A stretch of DNA of 64,000 nucleotides from Kappaphycus alvarezii (lineage: Eukaryota > Rhodophyta > Florideophyceae > Gigartinales > Solieriaceae), in the NCBI GenBank assembly GCA_002205965.3, contig NADL03000740.1, forward strand, positions 1,116,001-1,180,000. Direction: 5' to 3'. Below the pieces are notes generated by a model. The model ran no database searches and had not been told where the DNA came from. It worked only from the letters and a program-made list of their open reading frames with translations. Below are positions 12,526-23,431 of this stretch, piece after piece (positions within the stretch are counted from its first letter, which is position 1; each line of letters begins with the position of its first letter). A program made the position numbers and the translations under genes.

Positions 12526-13467
12526 TACAAGCTTCTGTTGCATCCATCTCTCTCTATCGCTCCCTCCCGCTCTCCCTCGTTCCGTCAATCAAACCACTCA
12601 ATTAACCGTCACCAACCTATGTTCGACATCCCCGCCTGGTATAGCGAAAGCCAGCACCGACAAGGCACGTTCGCCTTCCTGGGCTACATAGCCAAGGCAC
12701 ACACGCAGACAAGAGTTGCTACGATCCCTTCCACAGTACGAGATTTCTGCCGTTTGCAGGCTGGATCACTGCAACAAGCACCGGAACCTGTCTCACCCAA
12801 GGCCCCGCAACGCCGCAGCGATACCCAGTCTGTATCGAGCCGGCCCCAGTCAACGGACGACGACGGGCTTGAGTATGAATTGGCCCCAATGATGTTCATC
12901 TCGCGTTCACAGCAGGGCCGCCAGACAAAGGCGCCCTGTCTTCCTAAGCGGACGCACAAGCATGCCTGCTGATAGCGGCAGAAGGTTCTGGAGAAGTACA
13001 GCAGAAACACGCTCTCCTCAAGGTGGAGGACTGGACAATCGTAATGCACTACGCTGCGGATTCCCCAACTCTCCTCAAAATCCTGGAAATGCTCCGCAAT
13101 GATCTCACTGGTGCTCGTCTCTCGACGAAAACACTGTCCGATCTCATCGCCGAGCTTCCCACGGTCGAGTGTGAAGTCGGTGCTTGCATTGCAGCCGCCC
13201 GTGAGGTTGGGTTCCTCAAGACCATACCATTCGACATTATCATGAGAGATCGCTAAGCCCTAGCGGAAGCAATCACTCGCCTTGTTGACACAGCAGCGGC
13301 CACCCTACCACGCGCAAATGACTTCGTGGAGAATTTCGTTTCGAGGTTCTACAGGGGTGCCCACACCTGGCACCAGAAACAGACCAAAACGATGGACCCC
13401 TAGCCGACGATACCCAAGTCAACGACAACCAACAAGTTGACTCGGATGCACATGACACCCTTAGCGC

Positions 13468-13608
13468 AGCACCGGAGCTAGAAACTCCACCAGCGACCCA
13501 CCCAACGAAAACAAGGAGACCCCGGACAGTGAAGCGGAAATACCAGGGCCCGCCGCAGTCCAAGACGAACCCGAAAGCGCCACGCCACCGGGAACAAGAA
13601 AAACAACC
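13468..13608 (+). repeat. Retrotransposon ORF1-like segment (arm 2 of inverted pair)
   Basis: Partner of the inverted copy at 12381-12525. In this orientation it belongs to the Pro-rich N-terminal part of the retrotransposon and lies in frame with the downstream AQRLKQPEPEVPEAPPHS segment. Confidence 0.85.
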
Positions 13609-14455
13609 CTGGCCCCCAAAACCATGGAACCCTCATATGCCAACCTTCGGGTCGCAAAACCCAAGGAAACAGGCGCCGCTCAGCGGCTTAAACAACCTGA
13701 GCCCGAGGTCCCTGAGGCCCCTCCACACTCACGACGAACACCGAGTGACGAACGAACCGCACCCGCGCCCTGTCACAGCGCATGAAGGAGATGCGGATGG
13801 CGAAGGGACAACTTGACCGTACGCCCCAATGGGAAAACGGGCGAGCAAGGCCTCTCGCCATTAGTCCCTCCCTCCTTTCCTCTTGCTCGTACAATGCCCC
13901 GATGCCCCCCTCCGCAACCAGCGAACAGTCTACCCCTACTGCTTCTCTTTCTCGGTCTATGATGCACTGCACAGGCCGCTAAGGCCTTCGGACATCCTCG
14001 ATTACATTTCTGGGAATTGCATGCACAGTCTCGCCATATTCCTCATACGGCTCTTCCTAAATGCACCAAACGCACGGAACGCTAAAGCAGTCCACACTGC
14101 TTTCCTCCGGATACACCTTCCCACTGCAGTCTTGCGACGTTTAATGCGTGCGGAAGCCGGATGGCGGTCTCAGACAAGGCAAAGCCAAGGACTCCGAGAA
14201 CGCGTCCGTCGCGCCAGTGCAGGCGAATGGAGCGAACTTTGGCGAGAAGCCATTCAAGCACACCAGAACAGAGAAGAGCGAATCGTCCGACGTCGACCGC
14301 GGCAGACCGAGACAGGATAGGCGCGATCCAAGGTTTCGCCGGGCAGCCCACTTCGCTGCAGATACGCAATACGGGCGTGTGATGCGCACCCTACATCAGT
14401 CGCGCATCGCGGACGTGCGTGACCCACAAGTTTTATAACGTCTACGAGAGTTGCA

Positions 14456-16700
14456 CCTAGCACCGCACTCTCCTGTGATAGCCATTGAAACGAGAGACCT
14501 TCCGCTCCCGATGGAAATTACAGAGGAGGCGGTTCTAGGCGCCGTCCGACGCCTGAACCCGAACTCTGCGCCGGGTCCGGACAGAATGTCCCTCGGCTTC
14601 TTTGATTGTTGGCCAACACAGCGGTGATTCCTGAAGTAGGTGTGACGGGCATCTCGGCGCTAACTGCGACTGTGACGAGACTGGCCCAGGGGGACCTCCC
14701 AGACGAGACAATCCCTCTGATCTCTTCTGCCGCACTGCTGCCTATCCAACTCCGGCCACAGAAGATCCGCCCCATCCTATTGGGACGGCCTTGTGGCGAT
14801 TCGTAACGAAGGTGCTTCTACCGCAAGCAATCGAAGAAACAAGGGAGTACCTCGCACCCCTGCAAGTGACCAATAGCGTGCCCTGTGGACTGGATTCCAT
14901 TGTGCGCGAGGCACGGAGACTGGTCGAGCGCCAACACGACGAAGACGAGTACGCACTGGTATCCATGGATGCACAAAGCGCATTCAATCGGTTCTCGAGA
15001 CAGCGCATGATAAATTTGCTGCCGACCAAGGTACCGTCGCTATGTCGTTTTCTGAACATGGTGTACGCTCGCAAAACGCCGTTGCTCATGTTGCCTGCAG
15101 CTTCGACATAAGATATCCTTAGCTAAGAAGGGATGCAACAAGGGGACCCTGCAAGCATGCTGCTGTTCTCCTTGTAGTGCATCCATTAGCAACGGAATTT
15201 GCTGAGCGAACACAGTTTGGTCTACATAGATGGTATGCGGATGACTGCATCCTCATGGGCACTCATAAAGAGCTCGAAAAGGCAGTGGACATCCTCAGCT
15301 CCAGAGGGCCCGATCACAGCTTCTACCTGACTCATGCAAAAACCCGCCTATTCTGGCCGCGCCAACCCGGCAACTGGACGTCGCCACTTCTATACCGCTT
15401 CCCAAGTGAAAAATTTTCCACCGAAGGCATCGACCTTCTTGGGGCCCCAATTGGGTTATATCCCAATTTATGGAGGACTTTCTCAAATAGAAAATTAGAC
15501 GTTGCAAGCACACTTTGTCGCTGATCGACGGTATCGGAAACGCTCGCATTCGATTTCACCTTCACCGGGTATGCACCTCGGCTTGCAAGCTTCAACACGT
15601 GGTGAAGCTGACTCCGTCGTACGTGACCACTGCCATTGCACTGAGATTTGACGAGGAGAAAATGGAATTCTACATATGCTCCAACAACGTGCCGATGACC
15701 GGTGCAGTTCGACACCAGGTATCCTTTCCTCTCCGCGACGGCGGCCACGGCTTTACACTGTGGCGACGCTCAATTTCGCAGCATATGCTGCGAGCATTAT
15801 TGATGCCGAGCAGCTGCGAAGCCTTGATGCGACTGGTGCGACTGAAAACCGTGCGCAAAGATACACTGAAGCGGATAGACACCTCCGGGAGTTTGTCCGA
15901 CAGCTCCTACGTTCCTCGCCAATGAACATAGGGGTCTTCCGGAAACACTGACAGCAGCCAGCCTTGCTGCAAGCCTGATAATGGACACAACATTCTATAT
16001 CGAGCCTGGTGCGAGTCGGGAGGAAAGTCCTTCTGGAGGAAGGACGACGAATGGACGGGGTTCCCAAACCCCGCATCGCATTCAGAAACAGATATTCGGC
16101 GAAGAATCCGCCGCCAAGCATATCTGGAAACGCAAGCAGGAGCCTTTCTCACCGCACACCCTCCGTGGTCAACCGAACGTTCAACGAGATATTCAGTGAT
16201 GCTACGCTGTCACCTGGGAGTTTGCGTGTTTGACGACACCGCACCGCTGCGGTGCGCAGAGTGCAACAGGCCCATGGATTCCCTAGGAGACCATGCGGCA
16301 GATCTTTGTAACAAAGGTCTCGGTGGACCAACCGACACACAGCAGTGGTGAAAGTACTCGGGCGAGAGCTATTTCAGGCAGCAAGGGTTGGCGTCCAGTA
16401 CGAGGTTAAGTACCTACTCCCTGGATTTAATGCGGGGCTTGCAGATATTGTGGTGCATCTGCGGTCTGACACAACGAACAGCCCGCCTATCTCTCACTGG
16501 CCTACGACATCACCGTATCCTCGCCATTCCAGGAGAGCTGTATGTCAATGCGAGCAGGCAAGCGCGAGCCGTTGCCAATGCAGCAGAAAAGCGGAAGAAG
16601 AGGGACCTAGCCTCGAAAGTGGCTGCCATTCATGGCGTAGTCCTGCCGGGACGATCGAGGTTAGGGATGGAATTTTGTGCCGCTGGCTTTTGACTCGCTA
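14456..16700 (+). pseudogene. Reverse transcriptase with C-terminal CCHC-like finger and PD-(D/E)XK-type nuclease
   Basis: RT signatures in order: RRLNPNSAPGPDRMS (fingers), KIRPI followed by ALWRFVTKVLLP, the DAQSAFNR block (14967 onward; first catalytic Asp), GMQQGDP at about 15132, and the catalytic WYADDCILMG at 15231. After the thumb, CAECNRPMDSLGDHAADLC at about 16.26 kb is the Cys/His finger typical of this class. Then YEVKYLLPGFN, GLADIVVH and AYDITVSSPF give the Glu, Asp and Asp of a restriction-like nuclease fold, an inference from spacing. At least five stops or frame changes (near 14.62, 14.78, 15.11, 15.52 and 15.95 kb) interrupt it. Confidence 0.88.
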
Positions 16701-16960
16701 GGTTCACCTTCCGAGATATCATCCAAGGTCATAGAGAAATACGCGGCAACTGTCGCGTCTCGCAGCGGATGTTCTACTGGAGGAGTGAAGACTCGCTTGT
16801 ATCAGAAACTTAGCTACGCTATTTGGTCCACATGTGCGGCGTCTGTAACAAGTCGTGCCCCGCAACACGCAGAACTTTGTCTCCCGATTCGGAGAAACTT
16901 GGAACTGTGCTGGATATTTGACGTATCCATTGATCAGCGAGTCCGCAGCTGTAGATTATA

Positions 16961-17624
16961 AGTGGATTGCCTGCGTGACCACACGGCAGATTGACGCTTT
17001 TACCGAAGCCCGACATGGTGATTGGTAGTCCTTGAGACCTCCGTATCATGTATACCGTACCTATTTCGCGCCTGCCTTGTGGAGTACTTCAACATCTTTG
17101 ATACAACCTTGGCAGAGGCCAATATGAAATCCCGCCAAAACGACGATATGCTTCATTTTCGTAGCACCGGTGTACCCCGTGTACAGCTCTTACTGGCCTC
17201 GAGTCGATCTCGAATAAAGAATAGTGTGCGCATACCGTTAGCATTAGCAGCGTGTGTGACAAACACTTTCACGTGCTTGACTCAGATATCGAGCAAATTA
17301 CGCAATGTAATTTGGATGGTATGATTTCAATTGCACCATTTGTCAATATTGACATCCGCAATTCACGTGTCCAAGTGTATGCATATGATTGGGCATTGTA
17401 AATGGAAAATGAGCTCCTCCTCAGCGACAGCAACTATGCAAAAAATGAAATTTCTCTCTCCACGTATAAATCTCTCATGGCCATGATCTCCAAGACATTC
17501 CCAACGACGCTCTACCCACGCGATCAACGCCGACAGACATTTTGTTTTACAAACGGCAATCGTCGCGACATTTACCGTGTGGAAGAGCAAAACAAAAGGA
17601 AAGCGGGGGTTGAGCACGAGCGGG
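16961..17624. other. Intergenic region before the uS15 gene
   Basis: Between the retroelement tail and the uS15 reading frame. A TATA-like CGTATAAATCTC lies at about 17463-17474, roughly 150 bases before the favoured uS15 start. An in-frame ATG at 17479 leaves the true start open. No other gene is supported. Confidence 0.45.
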
Positions 17625-18345
17625 ATGAATCAAAGACTAGGGTTTGCAGGTGTATGCGCGGTTGGTCATGGACGGGTGAGAATGTTTGGGAAGATGGTTT
17701 CGCCTCGGTTGAGGGTTGGGAATGGATTTTCACTAGGGCCGAGACGGGTTTACACACGCATGGTATATGGACAAGGGAACGAAGAGGAGGGAGGGAGGGG
17801 GAGGGGACGGGAATGGAGGAGGTGTTGAATGTGGTACAGGAGGTTGCTGAGGGGGCGGTTGAGGGGATAGTAGATGCGGTTGTGGGGAGGAAGGGGAGGA
17901 AGGGGTGGTGAGTGCGGTGCAGGAGGCTGCGGAGGGGGTGTTGGCGGAGGCGGGGGATATGATGGTGAAGGGTGCGATGGGGATGGTGGAAAATGCGTTG
18001 GGGGGAGAGGAGGATGAGGAGGATTGGGAGGAGGTGGAGTGTGATCCGCCGCGGTGGGTGGTCAATCAAAAGGCGATTGACGAGGCGAGGTTAAAGTTTA
18101 GGAGACATGAGACGGATGTCGGGTCTCCTGAATATCAGATTGCGACTTTGACTACGAGGATCCGGTACCTGACGGAGCATTTGAAGCAGAATCCCAAGGA
18201 CTATTCGTCGACGAGGGGGCTGTTGAAGATGGTGTCGACGAGGAGGAGGTTGCTCAAGTATTTGAAGAGGCAGGATGTGGACAGATTTAAGGGAATTATT
18301 GATGGTATGGGGATTCGTGTCTCGCAGCAGTTGAGGAATATTTGA
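17625..18345 (+). CDS. RPS15-like: Organellar ribosomal protein uS15 (bacterial S15 type)
   Basis: Small-subunit ribosomal protein that binds helices of 16S-type rRNA early in assembly. The core at about 18105-18310 is bacterial S15: DVGSPEYQIATLTTRIRYL, then LTEHLK..PKD, RGLLKMVSTRRRLLKYL and a DVDRFKGII end, giving the usual four-helix length of about 85 residues. Before it lies a long extension: a basic, Ser/Arg/Gly-rich, acid-free start (MNQRLGFAGVCAVGHGR) that looks like a mitochondrial transit peptide, followed by two similar stretches (NVVQEVAEGAVEGIV and SAVQEAAEGVLAEAG) and an acidic patch. One frame change near 17.90 kb joins the parts. Mitochondrial rather than plastid targeting is inferred. 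The start at 17625 is chosen for the basic leader; 17479 is an alternative. Confidence 0.92.
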
Positions 18346-18808
18346 GGGCGAATGAACGGTTTGTTTTGAGAGTACTGTACAGTAAAACAGTATTCGGTGG
18401 ATATTGCAACGTCGAATCACAAGGCGACACTTGGCTGTTGACACGGAAACGGAATATTAACATTACTCTCTGTTGTTGACGTCACCCTTTGTACCGCCAT
18501 ACCCAGCAACTGACGCCCCGGCAAAGCGCTCCCTTTTCACACCCGGACATCCCAACGCTTATCCTAGTCCGACTCGCCCTCCTTCCACATTCCCAATTCA
18601 ATATATTTTGAACGCCAATCCCAACTGCCCAAAATATTCAGCCCCAACTATTCCCTCAAAACCTTCTACCCGAAACAAACCGAACCCAACATCCACTGCC
18701 GCATCACCATCCCCCCCCACAACAACTTCCTCCATCCACATCCACATCCACATCCACATCCATCCCTCATTGGCTCCCCCTCCCACCGATCATTCCCCTT
18801 CATCAACC
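18346..18808 (+). promoter_or_regulatory. Intergenic with C-rich leader and CCACAT microsatellite upstream of PI4K-beta
   Basis: Just past uS15 is a palindromic AGTACTGTACAGTA (about 18370). From about 18490 to the PI4K start the plus strand is C/A/T-rich and G-poor, as before the golgin gene. It includes a short CCACAT hexamer array at about 18735-18765. A 5' leader is inferred. Confidence 0.45.
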
Positions 18809-21509
18809 ATGTGGAGTTCCTACTCCTTCCGCTCGCCCTCCTCGAGCACCGACAACCGCGAAAACCCTCAACTCCCTCCGGTCGTCCCGTCGAGATCAAA
18901 GTCCGCGACCTGGATGCCGAACGTCCGGCCAACACCTCTTCCGCCCCACTCTCCATGGGCTGGCTACTGCGTCTCTTCCGCTCCGACTTTTTCGACGCCT
19001 TCATGGCCGTCACCTATCTCTACCGTTATCGCCACTCCCCAGGCGTCCACGACTACCTCTGCAACGAACTCTACCAACTCTCCGACGCAGACCTTGAAAC
19101 TTCATGCCGCAAGTCTGCAACCTGCTCGTCTTTCATGCCCGAGATTCCCCAGGACTGGAACGCTTTGTCTTGGATAAATGTGCCCATAGTATGCATATGG
19201 CTTTGCAGGTCTTTTGGTTCATGCAGGCGGCTGTGGAGGATGCCGCAAGGGCTTGTGATAAGGAGGCAGAGGCTAGGGTTCGACTGTTGAGGACTCGTGC
19301 GAGACCGCTGCTGTGAATGGCTCGAAGCGCGAAATGTTGGCCGCCGCCGCTTCTCGTATTTCGGCTGCTACCTCGTCGCTGTCGACCCGCCGTTTGCAAA
19401 TAGCTCGGTAATTAGTGGGAAGGCTTTGTTTCCGTCGAGTAGCGCCGGCGAGCTGTCTTTGCAGCATGATGGAAAGAGGTTGGGTCGTGTTGGCGATCCT
19501 GTGAATACCGAGGTATGCATGAGGTTAATGCAGCTGCTGTAGGATTGAGTGTGGTGGAGGAGGACGTGGAGCAGGGTGAGCCAGAGATGGGAAAGGGCGT
19601 AGAGCAACTTGCAGACGGTATGGCTAGTGTTCATTTGAATTGCGAAAGAGGTGGTCGCCTGGGAGATGTTATGTTGAGGAGGTGCGAGAGGAGGAAGAGG
19701 AATCCGCTCATGCTCCCGAAGCGGACGAAGGGGCACAGATGGGAGAAGAGCCGCACGGGGAGGTTGAGTCGAATCCCTTTGATGTGCATGGCGTGATTGA
19801 TCCGCAGGCGGATTTCGACCCTGTGACTTTACTAACTATGAAGAAGGAGCGTTTGACTACTTCAATGACTCCCTTTCCATTGCGCGGCAGTTTGTCAGAT
19901 TGTCGCTTACACGAGAGAGCTCCCGAATGACCAGCGACAGTCTCATTTGGCGCAAGGTTTGGAGAGGATTAATGATATTTTGTTGCGGAGAATGAAAGGG
20001 GAGCCGGGTGTTCCGCTCGTGGATGATTCTCCGGTGCCGGACGCGAGGGAAATAGCAGACCTCGGGTTGGATGCTGCGTTGAGAAGCGTACATCTGCCTT
20101 TGACGAGAGCAAGTTCGCAGGCCTTGCGTATTTTGAGGGTTAACTCGGATGAAGCAGTGATCCTGACTTCGAGAACGCGGCGCCGTACCTCGTGTACATT
20201 GAAGTATTGCCTACAAACATGTTGTGCTCTGACAACTGTTGTTCTGTGAGCAACGTGTGGAGAGATCTCCCGATGGAGAAGATGCGGCGGTTTTACTGGT
20301 CAAACCGCCACCGTCACATAAAGGCGAAGACAATGCAACATCACAAAGCAACAACAGCGAGACATTACAAAAGGTTCCGTTAACGAAAAGATGCCCGCTG
20401 TATCAGAAACTGAACCCAGCAGGGCAACGTCGGTAAGAAAGTTAAGCGAGATGACGCCGGGGGAGAGACAGAGAGCAAATGTTCGGAAAATTGTATACGG
20501 CGATGCCTATAGCCGGCAACCGGAGATGTTTAGCCTTGCAGAGGAGGCCTATGAAAAAGGGAAAAGAATAAGAGTTGCAGACACCCCCGAAGATAAAGCA
20601 AGACAAGCTGTCATTCTCGGAATCTACGGGGAGCTGTGGTCGTGGAAAGAAGAGAGAATACTTGGAAAGTCTCCGTTAAACACCTTGAGGGAGCCCGACT
20701 GATGCCGTTTATTGTCAAAGCTGGAGATGACCTGAGGCAAGAGCAATTAGCGATTCAGCTATAACGCAGTTCAAGAAAATCTTTGACGAAGAAGGTGTGG
20801 ATGTATTCCTGAGACCCTTTACGGTGATGAGCGTCGTCCGAGGCGGGCTTTGTGGAAGTTATTCCTGACTCTGTCTCGGTTCACTCACTGAAGAAGAGGA
20901 CGCCGAATTTCGTATCTCTGTTGGATTACTTTGAGCGAGCATTTGGCGAGAATGGGACACGTTCCTTCCGTGCGGCTCAAAGGCGTTTCATTCGTTCCAT
21001 GGCGGGGTACTCGTTGGTAACATACTTCTTGCAGATCAAGGATCGGCACAATGGGAATATTATGATTGATGTGCAGGGCAGGATTGTTCACATCGATTTC
21101 GGGTTCATGTTAACAAACTCGCCAGGTGCTATCAAATTTGAGAATGTTCCGTTCAAGTTGACGGAGGAATACTTGCAAGTGATATGTGCAAAAAAAACGT
21201 GCAAGACCTTGAGGCGTCCAAGACAGAGGGATATAGATACTTTCAAGAACTATTTGTAATGGGTCTGTTAGCGGCCCGCAAGCATTATGAGAAGATTACG
21301 ACTCTAGTTGAGATTATGACTGAAGGGACAACCATGCCGTGTATGACGGGTGGGCACTCTATTGTGGAGTCTTTGCGAAGTCGCTTCGCAGTAGGCATGC
21401 CGGAGGAGCAATGCATCAATTTTGCCATGGCTTTGATCGAGGAATCAAGACTGTCCTGGCGGTCTGCGGGTACGATCGGTTCCAAGCTTATTCTAACGGA
21501 TACAGGTAG
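18809..21509 (+). CDS. PI4KB: Phosphatidylinositol 4-kinase type III beta, frameshifted
   Basis: Makes PI4P on Golgi membranes. It starts MWSSYSFRSPS. At about 18.96-19.25 kb is the lipid-kinase-unique helical domain: GWLLRLFRSDFFDAFMAVTYL, then LPQVCNLL and LERFVLDKC..S.HMALQVFWF. The kinase domain begins near 20.1 kb (LRVNSDEAVILTSR, PYLVYIEVL) and continues with MPFIVKAGDDLRQEQLAIQ, IPDSVSVHSLKK, the catalytic loop DRHNGNIM (21041) and the HIDFGFML metal-binding motif (21089). In the last frame change YDRFQAYSNGYR ends at TAG 21507-21509, matching the family C-terminus; the uncorrected frame runs to 21639. About eight frame changes (near 18.9, 19.1, 19.3, 19.9, 20.2, 20.7, 20.85 and 21.2 kb) break the gene; all conserved blocks are present. 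Confidence 0.94.
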
Positions 21510-21661
21510 ATACGTTCTTTCCGAAGATGGTTTTATGTTTTTCGCAGAAGAAGAGCCTGCCTTCTCTTTTGTACATGCTTTTGTAAAGGTACATATAGAA
21601 ATATCGCATCGCATTCACGATAAACCTGCAGACGAGTGAAGCGTGGTGGTAATCCGCTGGG

Positions 21662-21910
21662 TCAGGCCAGCAGCTGTCTCAAGGGGCGGAAATAAAGTTG
21701 CGAGTCGTAAGCCCGACGATCAAAGGCGGGAATGTGTACGGATTTAAGGCAGTTATTCAATTCTTCACTTTCTCTGATGAATTGTGCATCTGCAGATTCA
21801 AGCCCGGGATAAAGTAAAGATACCTTTTGCCGGTGCCATTGCAAGAGCGTGCGGGATCGTGTCCATCTTCCGGAGTTATACTTCATAACAGACTTGAATA
21901 TCCCATTCAA
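21662..21910 (-). CDS. Unrecognised 82-codon frame
   Basis: A minus-strand frame starting MNGIFKSVMKYNSGRW, ending FRPLRQLLA, in the gap between PI4K-beta and UFC1. It is basic at its start and Leu-rich at the end. Its ATG lies 225 bases from the UFC1 ATG in divergent orientation, so a shared promoter is possible. Length and basic start recall small mitochondrial proteins, but no family motif is visible; it may be chance. Confidence 0.25.
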   Translation of the reverse strand: MNGIFKSVMKYNSGRWTRSRTLLQWHRQKVSLLYPGLESADAQFIRESEELNNCLKSVHIPAFDRRAYDSQLYFRPLRQLLA

Positions 21911-22134
21911 TTTTAAGTTTTAACTAGCAAGGCCGTTGCATTGCAAACGACGAATTGTGAGCAAAATATAGAAGCAAAAATCGTGGCAAACCACCAGGAC
22001 CTGGTGACACGTCTAAATTGACCAAGCAACATCCGCAGTTACCTGTCAAGTACCTGTACAACGCCATCCTCGATTGTGAACAACGACGTCTCAAGCGGTG
22101 CTGAACTTTGCCGCCAAAGTCGCCATTCACGAAA

Positions 22135-22936
22135 ATGGACGAAGGCACAAAAACACGGTCTCAAAGCTACCGCTGCTCACTGTGCGCGCGTCGCCGCGGG
22201 ATAAAGAGGCGTGGACCGCGCGCCTCAAGGAGGAACTTACCGCTCTTATTCAGGTAAGCACGACGTATCCTGTGTGCTCGTGCCGCCTGGAACACGAATC
22301 GCGCACATTGCAACCTGCCTTGACCTTGGCGTTGCGATTTTCAGCATACCCAGTCACATGCAACAGCCTCTAACACACGCGATCGCTTGCAAACCCGGAG
22401 TTTTGCTGGTAGTATGTGAAACATACAAGGAGGAAGGCAATGACTGGTTTCACGTCGAGTGCAACAAGACTGGGACGCGGTGGACGGGCAAGTGTTGGTA
22501 CTTCTACGAGCAAATCCGCTATGAATTTTCTCTGGAGTTTGAGATTCCCGTTACTTACCCCTCTTCCGCGCCGGAGTTAAAGCTGCCGGAGCTTGAGGGC
22601 CTCACGTCGAAGATGTATCGCGGTGGGAAGATCTGCCAAACGATACACTTTCAGCCACTGTGGGCCAGAAACGCCCGCGGTTTGGTGTTGCACACTCGCT
22701 CGCGCTTTCGGTACGTTGAATGATTGTTGATTCCTGTTTTCATCGTGTGTCAAAAGTTGCAAGAGGATTATGGAGTGGGACGCCTGTTTGATATCTTTGT
22801 TCTAATGCAGCGGCTTATAGTATCTAACTTTCATTTCTTGACCTAATTTTCACTCTAGCTTGGACCTTGGCTCGCCGCTGAAGTTCCTGACCTGGCTGGC
22901 AGGGGTGTATTGACAAGTTCAAGAAGTAATAGGTAA
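22135..22936 (+). CDS. UFC1: UFM1-conjugating enzyme UFC1, three exons
   Basis: E2-like enzyme that takes UFM1 from UBA5 and passes it to the UFL1 ligase; it acts in ER and ribosome quality control. Exons: 22135-22253, 22413-22710, 22859-22936; introns of 159 bp (GTAAGC..AG) and 148 bp (GTACGT..AG). Conserved blocks in order: VSKLPLLTVRASPRDKE, ARLKEELTALIQ, NDWFHVECNKTGTRW, GKCWYFYEQIRYEF, EIPVTYPSSAPE, MYRGGKICQTIHF with the active-site Cys of the family, FQPLWARN, and LGPWLAAEVPDL in the last exon. Three single-base losses in short runs (A-run at about 22146, A-run at about 22419, C-run at about 22674) must be allowed for to read the family sequence through. Expected length about 170 residues is met. 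Confidence 0.95.
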
Positions 22937-23431
22937 ATTTATGGCTAGGTGCGGCTATCGCAGGCTTTGTCAAGTACCAACTTGCACAAAGTTAGTCTCC
23001 CGGACTATCTGCGTCGGACTGGCAGAAAGAGAGCCTCCGTCAATTCGCAGTTTGTACTACTGTACAGTATCCTACATAAATAAAGGCTTACTGAGCCCTC
23101 TTAACTCCCTTCAATCACACGTCCCCTTTCGGAAGTCAGACTTTCTTTCCGAAACGATGGTGCGAGTACATAGTTGTAAACGCCTTCACCAGGGCGAGAA
23201 GGCAGAGAATTATTTGGTCGATACAAAACCAGAGAAGCCTGTAAAGCTTAGTTTGCAAGTGTGACCTTTGCCTGCGATCGACGCAAGACAGCAAGTAGTC
23301 AACACCTGATCCTGTTTGCTGCAGACTTTTCTGGTTGTCTCCGAGGTCATCAATAATTCTCGAGAATTGTAGCTCGCGCGTATGATGCCGATTTCTTATA
23401 CCGGAGTCCCACCGTTGTACCAACGAGCACA
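22937..23431. other. Convergent 3' flanks, no gene seen
   Basis: Lies between the ends of UFC1 and the minus-strand RSP-repeat gene. A plus-strand frame at 22941-23264 has no recognisable content. A CTACTGTACAGTATCC palindrome occurs at about 23058. Confidence 0.5.

Larger units (their letters stand above)
12600..16960 (+). mobile_element. Dead non-LTR retrotransposon with RT, zinc finger and restriction-like nuclease
   Basis: Order of parts: a Pro/Glu/Thr-rich N-terminal region (about 13.02-13.8 kb), a basic Arg-rich linker (13.9-14.3 kb), reverse transcriptase (14.5-15.5 kb), a Cys/His finger (about 16.26 kb) and a restriction-like nuclease (16.36-16.6 kb). No clean poly-A tail or target duplication is visible, so the ends are approximate. 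Single C-terminal nuclease plus finger is the R2-clade plan; no apurinic-type endonuclease was found upstream of the RT. Stops and frame changes are too dense to explain by assembly errors alone, although both may contribute. Confidence 0.85.

Noticed and set aside
17572..18069. 165-codon minus-strand frame
   Set aside because: Shadow of the G-rich uS15 extension; low-complexity Pro/Ser/His.
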